DNA of 43,724 bases from Euplotes aediculatus (GCA_030463445.1 JAQGFW010000567.1:1-43724); one strand, 5' to 3'; positions 34,351 to 42,764 are shown, counted from the stretch's first letter. The notes: generated by a model not told the origin, from the sequence alone. Numbers and translations are program-made.

Positions 34351-35958
34351 GTGCAAAAATTCAAATATTTTACATATTTTTTCTTTATTCTCTCGTATTG
34401 TGCTTTTTCGCAAAAGCCACTCAATCCGCCTATAAACACTGGCCCCAAAACCAAAATTGAGCTATTGAGTGCCGATAGTTTAGTCGGAACCAATCAGGCC
34501 GGAATCACCCTTTACCAATTCTTCGGAAATGTAGCTTTTAAGCACAAAGGAGCAATTCTGTATTGCCAACAAGCCATTCAGAACCTAACAACTAATACAG
34601 TTGATGCCTACGGAAAAGTGAAAATCGTCCAAGGTGATACGCTGACCGTTACGGGCGATACATTGTATTACGATGGTAATATCCGATTTGCAAAAGTTTT
34701 GGGTAAAGTCGTAACGCTTAAAGACAAAAAAGTTACACTAAAAACCAGACGGGTCGAATACGACATGGCTCGTAGCAATGCTTATTATCCTGTTCCGGGC
34801 GAGATTATTGATGAAGACAAAACCCTCACGAGTAATCGAGGATTCTACAATACTAAACTAAAAATATTCAATTACAAAGAAAACGTTGTCATCAAACATC
34901 CAAAATACACCATCAAAACCGATAGTTTGGAGTACAACGCCAATAGCAAATTAGCGGTCTTCAAGACCATGACCAGAATTGAAGGTAAAGACAACGAGAT
35001 GATTGCGGCAAATAGCGGTACTTACAATACCCAAACCCAACAATCTAATTTTAAGGGGCGTTCGAGTGTTATCAATAACGATTATACATTGGTAGGAGAT
35101 ACCTTAAACTTTGATAACCAAACCGAATCTGGCACGGCGAGAGGAAACGTAGAGTTTATCTCGTATAAAGACAAAGTTATCTTGAATGGCGATAGGATGA
35201 TTCGAGATGGTGCGGTTGGTTACATGCAGGTAATTGGCAATGCTTTGATGCGGAATTTTCAAGAAAAAGACACACTTTTTGTGCGTGCCGAGCATTTTTA
35301 TGCTTACGAAGACATAGATTCTACCCAAAAAGCAAAAACTGATACGGTCAAAAAAGAGCGTAAAATGAAAAAACTCATTGCCGATGGCAAGGTTAAAGTT
35401 TTTAGGTTTGATATGCAAAGTCTTTGCGATTCGCTGTATTATAATCTCAAAGATTCTTCGATTCATTTCTTTAAATCACCGATTTTATGGACAAAAAATA
35501 ATCAATTAGAAGCAGATTCTATTTGGTTGACCATGAAAAACAATAAGATTGACCGTATGTATTTGCGAGTAAAAAGTTTCGTGGTTTCACAGGATACTTC
35601 AATGAATTTTAATCAGATAAAAGGTCGGAAAATTACGGCAGTTTTTAACCAATCAACAAGCCTCGAAAACGTGATAGTGGAAGGCAACGGCGAGAGTGTT
35701 TATTACGCACTCGATGATAAAAACCGCTTGATTGGAGTCAATAGAGTAGATTGCGGAAAAATGAATCTGAAATTTGTCGAAAATAAAGTCAACAGAATTG
35801 CATTTGTGGGTAAACCAGACGCCCGATTGGTACCTCCAAAAGAAATTACTAACGAAGAAGTAAAACTGGATGGTTTTGAGTGGAAAATGAATAAAAAACC
35901 AACAAAAGAAGAGGTGATTGGCTCGAAAATTGCTATAAATAAGGCAGAGAAAGAATAA
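34351..35958 (+). CDS. OstA/LptA-like envelope protein
   Basis: This 535-residue protein starts at a GTG: the frame has a stop at 34324 and no ATG before the signal peptide (1-20, ending YCAFSQ). The mature part is a series of beta repeats typical of the OstA/LptA fold, with the pattern D-x-L-x-[YF]-[DN] repeated (GDTLYYDGN, TDSLEYNANSK, GDTLNFDNQTE, CDSLYYNLKDSS, ADSIWLTMKNN). LptA-like proteins form the periplasmic bridge that carries lipopolysaccharide to the outer membrane; Bacteroidota have such long OstA-like proteins. It may be LPS transport or a related lipid-transport role. The C-terminus is Lys-rich. It stands alone, 250 bases after suhB. Confidence 0.85.
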   Translation: MQKFKYFTYFFFILSYCAFSQKPLNPPINTGPKTKIELLSADSLVGTNQAGITLYQFFGNVAFKHKGAILYCQQAIQNLTTNTVDAYGKVKIVQGDTLTVTGDTLYYDGNIRFAKVLGKVVTLKDKKVTLKTRRVEYDMARSNAYYPVPGEIIDEDKTLTSNRGFYNTKLKIFNYKENVVIKHPKYTIKTDSLEYNANSKLAVFKTMTRIEGKDNEMIAANSGTYNTQTQQSNFKGRSSVINNDYTLVGDTLNFDNQTESGTARGNVEFISYKDKVILNGDRMIRDGAVGYMQVIGNALMRNFQEKDTLFVRAEHFYAYEDIDSTQKAKTDTVKKERKMKKLIADGKVKVFRFDMQSLCDSLYYNLKDSSIHFFKSPILWTKNNQLEADSIWLTMKNNKIDRMYLRVKSFVVSQDTSMNFNQIKGRKITAVFNQSTSLENVIVEGNGESVYYALDDKNRLIGVNRVDCGKMNLKFVENKVNRIAFVGKPDARLVPPKEITNEEVKLDGFEWKMNKKPTKEEVIGSKIAINKAEKE

Positions 35959-36112
35959 TTTTTACAAAAAATATTGACATTACGCAACCAAAATACTGTA
36001 ATATTCGTAGATATAATCAAAATCAATAAAGTTTTTTGGATATAAATGCAACCTTTTAATAAAAAAAGTAGTCTTAACTATAAAAATAAATTAAATTGTT
36101 GCTAAACTTTAT

Positions 36113-36120
36113 TAGTTTTG
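36113..36120 (+). promoter_or_regulatory. possible -7 element for the 36175 gene
   Basis: TAGTTTTG fits TAnnTTTG and lies 54 bases before the start codon. No matching -33 box is at 19 bases. The rest of 35959-36174 is AT-rich with nothing else recognised. Confidence 0.3.
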
Positions 36121-36174
36121 TAATATCCAATAGTATATACGTGCAAGATAGATTAAAAATGATTAAAATTAAGT

Positions 36175-36798
36175 ATGATAAAAAATTTACAAATATATTT
36201 GTTTGTTGGACTACTAATAACCTCGGTAGGAGCATTTGCCCAGATAGAAAAGGGCAAATCTCGATTAGGTATTGGTAAGACTCCAACAACCACCAAGCCC
36301 ACCAGCCAGCCGATACAACGTTATCAGTTTTCAAAGACTTTGTCTGCATCGTCGGTGAAGTTGGATAGACCAGCTTTTGTAGGTCAATATTTTCGGGATG
36401 CTCTGCTTGGTACACCAGTGAAAACCACGAACTCTACGAAGAAAACGAATAGTGATGTTCCTGTAGTATTGGTATCGCAAGAAAAAAGTGTGGCTTCGAC
36501 CGAAGTACCCAACCACGACAAATTGTATTTAAGTGATAAATTGACGGTTTCTAATATTTATCCAAACCCTGCAAACGAGGTAGCTTGGATTGATTATTCG
36601 ATTTCGGGTAATGTCAATTCGGCGAGTTTGTCATTCTATAATTTATTAGGTTCAGAGATTGCTTCATTCGATTTAGATAAGTCAGAACGCAAATTAAGAG
36701 TTTCGACAGCCAATTGGGAGTCGGGCGTTTATTTTTACCAACTCAATGTAGATGGTAAAAAATTGGTAACAAAGAAACTTTTGGTTAGACATAATTAA
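36175..36798 (+). CDS. small secreted protein with T9SS type A sorting domain
   Basis: This 207-residue protein has a signal peptide (1-22, ending VGAFAQ), a low-complexity Thr/Ser/Lys/Pro-rich middle (GKTPTTTKPTSQP, TTNSTKKTNSD) and a C-terminal type A sorting domain (about 125-207) with V-S-N-I-Y-P-N-P-A-N-E, Y-N-L-L-G-S-E-I and S-G-V-Y-F-Y-Q-L, ending K-K-L-L-V-R. There is no separate folded effector domain, so the passenger is essentially a linker of about 100 residues. It could be a small surface protein or a decoy substrate of T9SS. It sits upstream of bamD, separated by a terminator. The function is unknown. Confidence 0.85.
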   Translation: MIKNLQIYLFVGLLITSVGAFAQIEKGKSRLGIGKTPTTTKPTSQPIQRYQFSKTLSASSVKLDRPAFVGQYFRDALLGTPVKTTNSTKKTNSDVPVVLVSQEKSVASTEVPNHDKLYLSDKLTVSNIYPNPANEVAWIDYSISGNVNSASLSFYNLLGSEIASFDLDKSERKLRVSTANWESGVYFYQLNVDGKKLVTKKLLVRHN

Positions 36799-36877
36799 GT
36801 TATAAGTTCAAGAGTTTTGAGTTTTCAAAGTTGATTATTTCAGAAATAAGCATCAGTTTTTATAAAAAATAATATTT

Positions 36878-36915
36878 ATGCTACTCATTTCGTTCTGAAA
36901 GAGTAGCATTTTTAT
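36878..36915 (+). terminator. rho-independent terminator before bamD
   Basis: A 9-bp stem (ATGCTACTC with GAGTAGCAT) and a 14-base loop are followed by TTTTTATT. The bamD -7 element begins immediately after it. Confidence 0.8.
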
Positions 36916-36923
36916 TATCTTTG
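36916..36923 (+). promoter_or_regulatory. -7 element of bamD, very close to the start codon
   Basis: TATCTTTG is an exact TAnnTTTG match only 5 bases before the ATG at 36929. Transcription from it would start at or next to the start codon, implying a leaderless or almost leaderless mRNA. No TTTG lies 19 bases upstream. Confidence 0.5.
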
Positions 36924-36928
36924 CACCC

Positions 36929-37831
36929 ATGTTTTCAAAAAAGGTACATATTGGATTATTTTTAGTCGGCATTTTAATGCTTTCGGCGTGTTCGAGTAAG
37001 TTTATGAAACTTCAGAAAAACGGGACAACCGAAGACAAATACAAAGCCGCAATGGATTATTACAAAAAAGCAGATTATTACCGTTCGGGGTTGCTTTTTG
37101 AAGAGATTATACCTTTGTTGAAAGGCGTAGATTCTACTGCCGAATATGCTCAGTTTTATAATGCGTATTGCCAGTATTACCAGAGACAATACCAGATGAG
37201 TTCGTATTTGTTCAAGACGTTTTATTCGACTTATGCAAATAGCCCTTTGGCAGATGAAGCATATTATATGTCGGCTTTTTCGATGTATAAAGATGCCCCA
37301 AATTATAACCTTGACCAAGCGAGCACACTCACGGCAATTGAAGCTTTACAAACATATATCAATACGTTTCCGGATAGTAAGTATGCTGAAGAATGTAACA
37401 AAAATCTGAAGGATTTACGCCATCGTTTAGAGCAAAAGGCTTATGAAAAGGCCAAACTATACTACAAAACCAGTGGTGTAACGATAATGAATCTTAAAGC
37501 GGCGGTTGTTACTATTCAGAATTTTGAACGAGACTTCCCAGACTCCGAATATATCGAAGAATTGGCATATCTTAAAGTACAAGCTCAGTATGAATTGGCA
37601 CAGGTTTCGCTCGAAGATAAACAGAAAGAACGCTACGGAGATGTAGTAAAATTTTATGAGAAACTGGTAGATGGTTATCCGAAAAGTAAATATTTAAAGC
37701 AAGCCGAGAAATCTTATGATGGAGCCAATAAGGCACTCGAAAAAATAGCGAAGGCCGAATTAGAAGCCAAAGCACTCAAAGAGAAAGAGAAAACAGCTGC
37801 AAAAGAGGCTGAAAAATTGGGTAAAAATTAA
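36929..37831 (+). CDS. bamD: outer-membrane protein assembly lipoprotein BamD
   Basis: This 300-residue lipoprotein has a lipobox L-S-A-C (Cys21), followed by S-S-K-F and five TPR-like helical pairs (DYYKKADYYRSGLLFEEIIP, AYYMSAFSMYKDAPNYNLDQ, ALQTYINTFPDSKYAEECNK, AQYELAQVSLEDKQKERY, VKFYEKLVDGYPKSKYLKQA). This is the BamD/YfiO layout, and the protein should sit on the inner face of the outer membrane as part of the BAM complex. The C-terminus is a charged helix rich in Lys, Glu and Ala. In many Bacteroidota bamD is followed by the small RpoZ-like gene, as here, which supports the call. Confidence 0.93.
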   Translation: MFSKKVHIGLFLVGILMLSACSSKFMKLQKNGTTEDKYKAAMDYYKKADYYRSGLLFEEIIPLLKGVDSTAEYAQFYNAYCQYYQRQYQMSSYLFKTFYSTYANSPLADEAYYMSAFSMYKDAPNYNLDQASTLTAIEALQTYINTFPDSKYAEECNKNLKDLRHRLEQKAYEKAKLYYKTSGVTIMNLKAAVVTIQNFERDFPDSEYIEELAYLKVQAQYELAQVSLEDKQKERYGDVVKFYEKLVDGYPKSKYLKQAEKSYDGANKALEKIAKAELEAKALKEKEKTAAKEAEKLGKN

Positions 37832-37880
37832 TCGCTGATTTCGCAGATTTTTGATTCATTAGAATGATTTTTGAAAGAAA

Positions 37881-37914
37881 TATTCATTCGCTAATTTACA
37901 ATTTACTAATTAAC
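37881..37914 (+). repeat. AT-rich CATTCGCTAATT-type repeat
   Basis: The text ATTCATTCGCTAATTTAC, then AATTTACTAATTAACGA, is similar to 34291-34337 and 17251-17276. It lies between bamD and the RpoZ-like gene. Confidence 0.35.
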
Positions 37915-37947
37915 GATATTTTACATTAGATATAAATTTTTAGAATT

Positions 37948-38253
37948 ATGGCAGCAAGTCCTTCGATTATAACAAGAGATGTTGACAAACTCGCAGCAAA
38001 AACAGGTAATGTTTACCAATCGGTTTTTGTGGTTTCTCAACGTGCAAAACAAATTGCGGTTAAAACTAAAGAAGAATTGACTCAAAAATTAGCTGAGTTT
38101 GCATCGAATATTGATAACCTCGAAGAAATTTTTGAAAACCGCGAGCAAATCGAAATCTCTAAATTCTATGAGCGTCAGCCTAAGCCGACTGCATTGGCAA
38201 TGGAAGAATTCATCGAAGATAAAGTAGAGTTTCGTATGCGTGACGAAGAATAA
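37948..38253 (+). CDS. rpoZ: RNA polymerase omega/Rpb6-like subunit
   Basis: This 101-residue protein has no signal peptide. It matches the Bacteroidota omega-type (Rpb6-like) subunit: S-I-I-T-R-D-V-D-K-L-A, then G-N-V-Y-Q-S-V-F-V-V-S-Q-R-A-K-Q-I, followed by an acidic C-terminal helix. Omega helps assemble and stabilise RNA polymerase by wrapping the beta-prime subunit. The assignment is strengthened by its place directly after bamD. The symbol is used by family analogy; Bacteroidota annotations often call this a DNA-directed RNA polymerase subunit omega. Confidence 0.85.
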   Translation: MAASPSIITRDVDKLAAKTGNVYQSVFVVSQRAKQIAVKTKEELTQKLAEFASNIDNLEEIFENREQIEISKFYERQPKPTALAMEEFIEDKVEFRMRDEE

Positions 38254-38278
38254 GATTCAAAATCTTTTCTATACTAAT

Positions 38279-38312
38279 AATCCCGAATCTATATACAGGT
38301 TCGGGATTTTGT
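38279..38312. terminator. bidirectional terminator
   Basis: A 9-bp stem (AATCCCGAA with TTCGGGATT) and a 12-base loop are followed by TTGTTTT. It lies between the convergent RpoZ-like and DUF481 genes. Confidence 0.8.
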
Positions 38313-38317
38313 TTTGA

Positions 38318-39163
38318 TTATTTTGCTCCATCAAAAGCGATTCCAAAAGTCCACCTAAAATCGTTGTTTTTACGACCTGGAACAACCAAACTTTCATAAG
38401 AATTCTCGAATACTGAACGCAAACTTATATGCGTAGTTAGCTGGTATTTGAGTGTTAGATTGCCATTCCATCTGATATTTTTCTTTTCAGAGATTGATGG
38501 TTGAAAAAACACAATATGAGATATAGTAAATTTCTTATCGGCAAATGTATATTCGCCCAATAAACGGGTTGAGTTACGCCAAAGCCTTCTGTCATTAAGT
38601 TCTTGAAAATCAGTATCTTCGTAGAGTACTACATTCGTGACTGATATATAAGAATTTGGTTTTTGGAGCAGTTTTATGCCGATACCTCCTGCACCAATCC
38701 ACCTAAAATTTATACTTCGTAGATTACTTTTTTCGTAAGAGCCAAAAGCCAGATAATAGAGTTTTCGTTCGTGTAATAAACTTGCACGCAGGTCGGTAAA
38801 GAATTCTCGTTCGTTCAATAGGCTATTTTGTTTGCCGTAAATAAAAGACGGACTCGATGAGAACCGAAATGATTTGTGCAAATCCCAATCGAAATTTGAT
38901 GTCAATCTAAACAAAAAACGATTCACGTTACCCGATGTTAGGTTTCCATCAGCCCCAACTCGGTACTTAAAAATATTGAGTTCGGTTTCGTCTTCCTCCT
39001 GTTCTTCTTCTTCCTCTTCACCTTCTTCGCTCTCATCTTCTTTATTAGAGGTAGAGTTGGTTGGTATTTGGGTATCGGGTTTTAGGGTATCGGGTTCGGC
39101 GGTTTGGGCATTTGTATTGAGGATGATAAATGAAAATAGTAGTAATAGGAGAGGTAGTTTCAT
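38318..39163 (-). CDS. DUF481-like outer-membrane beta-barrel protein with acidic linker
   Basis: This 281-residue protein has a signal peptide (1-19, ending NTNAQ). A linker of about 40 residues rich in Thr/Pro then Glu/Asp follows (DESEEGEEEEEEQEEDETE). The rest (about 60-281) is alternating strands typical of a small outer-membrane barrel of the DUF481 kind (YRVGADGNLTSGNVNRFLFR, LRASLLHERKLYYLAFGSYE, RSVFENSYESLVVPGRKNND, WTFGIAFDGAK). The gene lies 86 bases downstream of the kinase operon, with a hairpin-forming stretch but no clear T-run terminator between. The function is unknown; DUF481 proteins are often salt- or alkali-induced outer-membrane proteins. Confidence 0.78.
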   Translation of the reverse strand: MKLPLLLLLFSFIILNTNAQTAEPDTLKPDTQIPTNSTSNKEDESEEGEEEEEEQEEDETELNIFKYRVGADGNLTSGNVNRFLFRLTSNFDWDLHKSFRFSSSPSFIYGKQNSLLNEREFFTDLRASLLHERKLYYLAFGSYEKSNLRSINFRWIGAGGIGIKLLQKPNSYISVTNVVLYEDTDFQELNDRRLWRNSTRLLGEYTFADKKFTISHIVFFQPSISEKKNIRWNGNLTLKYQLTTHISLRSVFENSYESLVVPGRKNNDFRWTFGIAFDGAK

Positions 39164-39249
39164 ATTTTGGGGCTGTTTTAAAGATGCAATATAAATAAAA
39201 AATCCCCCGAATTGCGAAGCTTTGAGTGATTCGATATCGTAATCACCTC

Positions 39250-40323
39250 TTAAATTCTACATTTTTCGATAGATTTTACGCCTTTATACGAAAGAGCCAT
39301 CACACCTTTTATTAAATCAGCAAAGCGTTCGTCTTTGGTGAGTCCTTTTTTGTATCGTCCGTAAATCTGCTGGATAACTACCGAATTTTTGAATAATCCG
39401 AAAATATAAAAGTACAGTATATTGGATACATCTCGTCCACTACGGGCGACGTATCTATCGGCAAATTCTTGACGAGTGAGGTTTCCTGCAAGCCAAGTGA
39501 GATTAAATCCTTTCTCAAAAGGACCATCATTTGCCTCGGCCCAGTAGGATAGGGTTGTTCCTAAATCCATCATTGGGTCACCTACGGTAGTCATTTCCCA
39601 GTCGAGCAAGGCTTTGATTGATAGCGTTTGCGGGTCAAGTACTACGTTATCGTATTTGTAATCGTTATGAATCAGTGTGGGTTTACCTTCGGCTGGTAGG
39701 TTTGTTTTAAGCCAGTTCGCCAAATCGTCCATTGCTTTGATTTCATCGGTTTGCGAAGCTAAATATCGTTTATGCCAGCCCTCAACTTGTCGTTGGATAT
39801 AGCCTTCGGGTTTACCGATATTGATAAGACCAGTCGCTTCGATATCAATGGCGTGTAAATCAGCAAGGTTATCGCAAAGTGCCTCCGAGAGTGATTTCAT
39901 TTGTTCGACCGAAACGGTATTCATCAATTTTGGAGCATGAAAAGCCCTCAGAATAATGCCCTGAACCCGCTCCATGATGTAAAACGGACACCCAATAATG
40001 GATTCGTCTTCGGTGAAAATTATCGGATTTGGGATTTTATCGAAACCTATGCCCTTGAGTGCCGAAAGTATCTTGTATTCACGACCCATATCATGCCCTC
40101 CTTTGATATCTTTTGCTCCAAAAGGTGGGCGGCGAAGCACGTATTCGGCAGAAGTACTTTTGAGAAAATAAGTGAGATTAGAATACCCACTCGGAAATTG
40201 TGAAATCTCTACAATCGGCTCAAAATCAGCGATTTGGGATTGTAGAAAGGTGTTCAGTTGATTAATATCTAATTCTTCGCCTTGGCGGACGCTGGTAGGC
40301 GAATCGAGTTTTATTTCGGTCAT
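39250..40323 (-). CDS. APH-family phosphotransferase, partner of the acyl-CoA dehydrogenase
   Basis: This 357-residue cytoplasmic protein has the aminoglycoside-phosphotransferase/choline-kinase fold: a nucleotide loop (FPSGYSNLTYFLK), the Lys/Arg strand (EYVLRRPPFG), the catalytic L-I-H-N-D-Y-K-Y-D-N loop (Asp and Asn) and the magnesium Asp in L-L-D-W-E-M. The motif R-R-P-P-x-G is typical of the ACAD10/11-type and LvaA-type kinases. These are known to phosphorylate the hydroxyl of 4-hydroxyacyl-CoA so that a partner acyl-CoA dehydrogenase can remove it. The acyl-CoA dehydrogenase is two genes upstream (40912-42126), with a Uma2 gene in between. The start codon overlaps the Uma2 stop by 4 bases. 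Confidence 0.88.
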   Translation of the reverse strand: MTEIKLDSPTSVRQGEELDINQLNTFLQSQIADFEPIVEISQFPSGYSNLTYFLKSTSAEYVLRRPPFGAKDIKGGHDMGREYKILSALKGIGFDKIPNPIIFTEDESIIGCPFYIMERVQGIILRAFHAPKLMNTVSVEQMKSLSEALCDNLADLHAIDIEATGLINIGKPEGYIQRQVEGWHKRYLASQTDEIKAMDDLANWLKTNLPAEGKPTLIHNDYKYDNVVLDPQTLSIKALLDWEMTTVGDPMMDLGTTLSYWAEANDGPFEKGFNLTWLAGNLTRQEFADRYVARSGRDVSNILYFYIFGLFKNSVVIQQIYGRYKKGLTKDERFADLIKGVMALSYKGVKSIEKCRI

Positions 40324-40889
40324 TTTTGAATGAAAATTTCTTTTGAATCTACCTCAAAACCATTCAGTAATTTCGATTTGGCAACTCCTTCTTCGGCAAC
40401 ATAGCTGAACAATTCGTACTTATTATTGAGTAATTCAAAAACTTCGATAACTTGATTGGCGGGGTCGATAATCCAGTATTCTTGAACACCAAACCGCTCA
40501 TAAAGGTCTTTTTTACGAACTTGGTCATCATAAAACGAACGTGGCGAAATGATTTCTACAATAAGCTCGGGCGTACCAAAGAACCCTTGCTTACCCATAT
40601 TCTTCATATTTTCGTTTGAGATATAAAGAATATCGGGTTGTGTTACATTCTTTTTATCGAAAATAACATCAAAAGGTGCATCAAATACACGACCTGATTT
40701 ACTTTTTCTACAATAATTTCTCAGTAGAAACTCTAATTCTCCTGAAATATGTTGGTGTTCAAAATTAGGTGCTGGACTCATCGTATTATCAATTAATTCT
40801 CCATCGAAAAGCTCATACGGAGTCTCGGCTGGTAGTTCATCTACCATCCTTTGGTATGTCCAAGTTTCGACGAGTGTTGTAGTAGGCAT
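40320..40889 (-). CDS. Uma2 family (DUF820) nuclease-fold protein
   Basis: This 189-residue protein shows the Uma2/DUF820 signature: Y-E-L-F-D-G-E-L-I, then D-A-P-F-D-V-I-F-D, Q-P-D-I-L-Y-I-S, E-L-I-V-E-I-I-S-P and Y-W-I-I-D-P. The Asp, Glu and following strand correspond to a PD-(D/E)xK-like site, so a nuclease fold is expected. The biological role of the family is not known. It overlaps the kinase gene by 4 bases and starts 22 bases after the acyl-CoA dehydrogenase stop, so it is translated as part of that operon. It has the same base composition as its neighbours, so no sign of recent transfer is visible. Confidence 0.88.
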   Translation of the reverse strand: MPTTTLVETWTYQRMVDELPAETPYELFDGELIDNTMSPAPNFEHQHISGELEFLLRNYCRKSKSGRVFDAPFDVIFDKKNVTQPDILYISNENMKNMGKQGFFGTPELIVEIISPRSFYDDQVRKKDLYERFGVQEYWIIDPANQVIEVFELLNNKYELFSYVAEEGVAKSKLLNGFEVDSKEIFIQK

Positions 40890-40911
40890 AGCGTTTTTTT
40901 AGCTAATTTAC

Positions 40912-42126
40912 TTATTTTCTCCTTACATCCAATCCATAATTTTTCAAAATACTGCGTGCCAATGCTGATTTATGAACTTCGTCAGCTCCGTCGTAGATAC
41001 GTGCGGCACGCTCGTGCGAATACCAAAACGAAAGCAAAACATCGCTTGTCATACCCAAACCTCCATGAGTTTGGATGGCTCGGTCAATAACCCGGAGCAT
41101 CATATTTGCCGTAAAGAATTTAATCATCGAAATTTCATCTCGGACTGCAGCGGCTCCTAACTCGTCGATGTGTTGTGCTGTTCGTAAAACCAAGAGCCTT
41201 GCGGCATCAATCTCGGCACGGCTCTCGGCAATAAATCCCTGAATAAACTGCATATCGCCCAATGATTTGCCTTCGTCGAGTTCACGAGAGACCGCATAAC
41301 GGCACATTAAATCGAAACTACGCTCAGCGATTCCGATAAATCGCATGCAATGGTGGATTCTACCGGGTCCGAGGCGTTCTTGTGCCAATAAAAAACCAGT
41401 GCCTTCGCCACCGATGAGGTTAGATTGCGGAACTCGCACGTTTTCGTAGAGCATTTCGGCGTGACTTGCCCAACTATCGCCAGCATGACCCATAATCGGA
41501 ATATTTCTTACTAATTTTACGCCTTCGGTATCCATTGGTACCAAAATTTGGCTGGCTCTTTTGTGTGGAGCGGCATCTGGATTCGTAACTGCCATAACGA
41601 CCGCAAAAGCAGCCCCATCGGCCGACGAAGTAAACCATTTATGTCCGTTAATTACATAATCATCGACATCTTTTACAGCAGTTGTACCCATTCGGGTTGG
41701 ATTTGAGCCGGCAAATTCGGGTTCGGTCATGCTAAAACAACTCCTGATTTCGCCATCCATCAGAGGTTTGAGGTATTTCTCTTTGAGGTGTTTTGGAGCG
41801 TATTTGTGCATCAATTCCGTATTTCCTATGTCAGGAGCTTGGGTATTGAATACAAAATGTCCAAAAGGAGAAGATGCCAAAACTTCGGAGATTTGACCAA
41901 ATTCGCAAAGGGTTAGTCCCAATCCACCGTCTTCTTCGGGTAGATGCAAGCCCCACAAACCAGCTTTTTTGACTAATGCCCTTTTTTGTTGCAGAATTGG
42001 TTCTACGTGCGAAAAATTATGAGTCAGGTTTTCGGTTGTTTCGAGCGGATAGAGTTCGGTCTCGACAAACTCTTTGATTTTAGGTAAAAGATTTCTTAGT
42101 TTTTCGGTGATGAACAAGGTTTCCAT
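40912..42126 (-). CDS. acyl-CoA dehydrogenase, ACAD11/LvaC-like
   Basis: This 404-residue FAD enzyme has the three-domain acyl-CoA dehydrogenase layout: an N-terminal helical part, the middle beta domain with C-F-S-M-T-E-P-E-F-A-G-S-N-P and G-H-K-W-F-T-S-S-A-D-G, and the C-terminal helical part with R-L-G-P-G-R-I-H-H-C-M-R, H-G-G-L-G-M-T and Y-D-G-A-D-E-V-H. The Y-D-G-x-D-E-V-H ending, rather than Y-E-G-T, is the ACAD10/11 group feature. With the APH-type kinase, the likely reaction is removal of a phosphate from 4-phosphoacyl-CoA to give the 2-enoyl or related CoA, as in levulinate and 4-hydroxy acid breakdown. This is inferred from family and context; ordinary fatty-acyl oxidation is the alternative. 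Confidence 0.9.
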   Translation of the reverse strand: METLFITEKLRNLLPKIKEFVETELYPLETTENLTHNFSHVEPILQQKRALVKKAGLWGLHLPEEDGGLGLTLCEFGQISEVLASSPFGHFVFNTQAPDIGNTELMHKYAPKHLKEKYLKPLMDGEIRSCFSMTEPEFAGSNPTRMGTTAVKDVDDYVINGHKWFTSSADGAAFAVVMAVTNPDAAPHKRASQILVPMDTEGVKLVRNIPIMGHAGDSWASHAEMLYENVRVPQSNLIGGEGTGFLLAQERLGPGRIHHCMRFIGIAERSFDLMCRYAVSRELDEGKSLGDMQFIQGFIAESRAEIDAARLLVLRTAQHIDELGAAAVRDEISMIKFFTANMMLRVIDRAIQTHGGLGMTSDVLLSFWYSHERAARIYDGADEVHKSALARSILKNYGLDVRRK

Positions 42127-42135
42127 TAGATGGTT

Positions 42136-42477
42136 TTATTGCTGGTTTTGAAGTATTTTTCTGATTATGATTGCTAAATTGGGAACATAATTTAGTGCAG
42201 TTTCATAGATGATTTGGTTGTCAATATCCCAGTAAGTATGTATTAATTTGTCTCTGATACCAGCCCAGTTTCGCCAAGGAATTTCGGGATATTTGGACGT
42301 TTCTTCGGATGGAATTTTCTTTACAGATTCGCCGATTACTTCTAAAGACCTAATCAGGGCATATTGTAAGATTTTATTATGCTGAAATTCGTCAAAAGAA
42401 TGATTATTCACAATTTCTTGCGATTCATCACAGTAGTTGATAATATCATTTAGAAAATCTCGAATATCTCTTTTCAT
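42136..42477 (-). CDS. hepT: HepT-like HEPN ribonuclease toxin
   Basis: This 113-residue all-helical protein shows the R-x4-H-x-Y motif (Arg75, His80, Tyr82 in R-D-K-L-I-H-T-Y) that marks HEPN ribonucleases of the HepT/DUF86 family. Known HepT toxins cleave RNA and are held in check by the MntA adenylyltransferase, which adds AMP to the Tyr of this motif. The mntA gene is directly upstream and overlaps by 4 bases (ATGA). The gene ends 9 bases before the acyl-CoA dehydrogenase start. It looks intact. Confidence 0.87.
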   Translation of the reverse strand: MKRDIRDFLNDIINYCDESQEIVNNHSFDEFQHNKILQYALIRSLEVIGESVKKIPSEETSKYPEIPWRNWAGIRDKLIHTYWDIDNQIIYETALNYVPNLAIIIRKILQNQQ

Positions 42478-42764
42478 AGATACACAACTTCTTTCAGAAT
42501 TTGTTGCCCAATGTAAGGTTTGAGATTTGCGGGGGTAACTACATCAATTTTCTTATTAAAAATATCCTGTAAATAATTTTCTAAATTCATGATATTGAAT
42601 AAATCTACTTTTTGGTCAAATTCAACCAAGAAATCAATATCGCTTTCGGTATTTGATTCGTTTCTGACAACTGACCCAAAAAGACCAATTCGAGCCACAT
42701 GAAACTGGGTTTTCAATTCATCTTTTTTGAGGTTAATGGTCTTTTTTATTTGCGAAGTATCCAT
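42474..42764 (-). CDS. mntA: MntA-like nucleotidyltransferase antitoxin
   Basis: This 96-residue protein has the minimal nucleotidyltransferase core: G-L-F-G-S-V-V-R (Gly30, Ser31), then S-D-I-D-F-L-V (Asp42, Asp44), and a third acidic residue in K-K-I-D-V-V (Asp74). MntA adenylylates and neutralises HepT, which is encoded right after it. I chose the ATG at 42764 rather than 42818, because it gives the normal length for the family and avoids overlap with the upstream amidohydrolase gene, leaving a 16-base gap. Confidence 0.87.
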   Translation of the reverse strand: MDTSQIKKTINLKKDELKTQFHVARIGLFGSVVRNESNTESDIDFLVEFDQKVDLFNIMNLENYLQDIFNKKIDVVTPANLKPYIGQQILKEVVYL

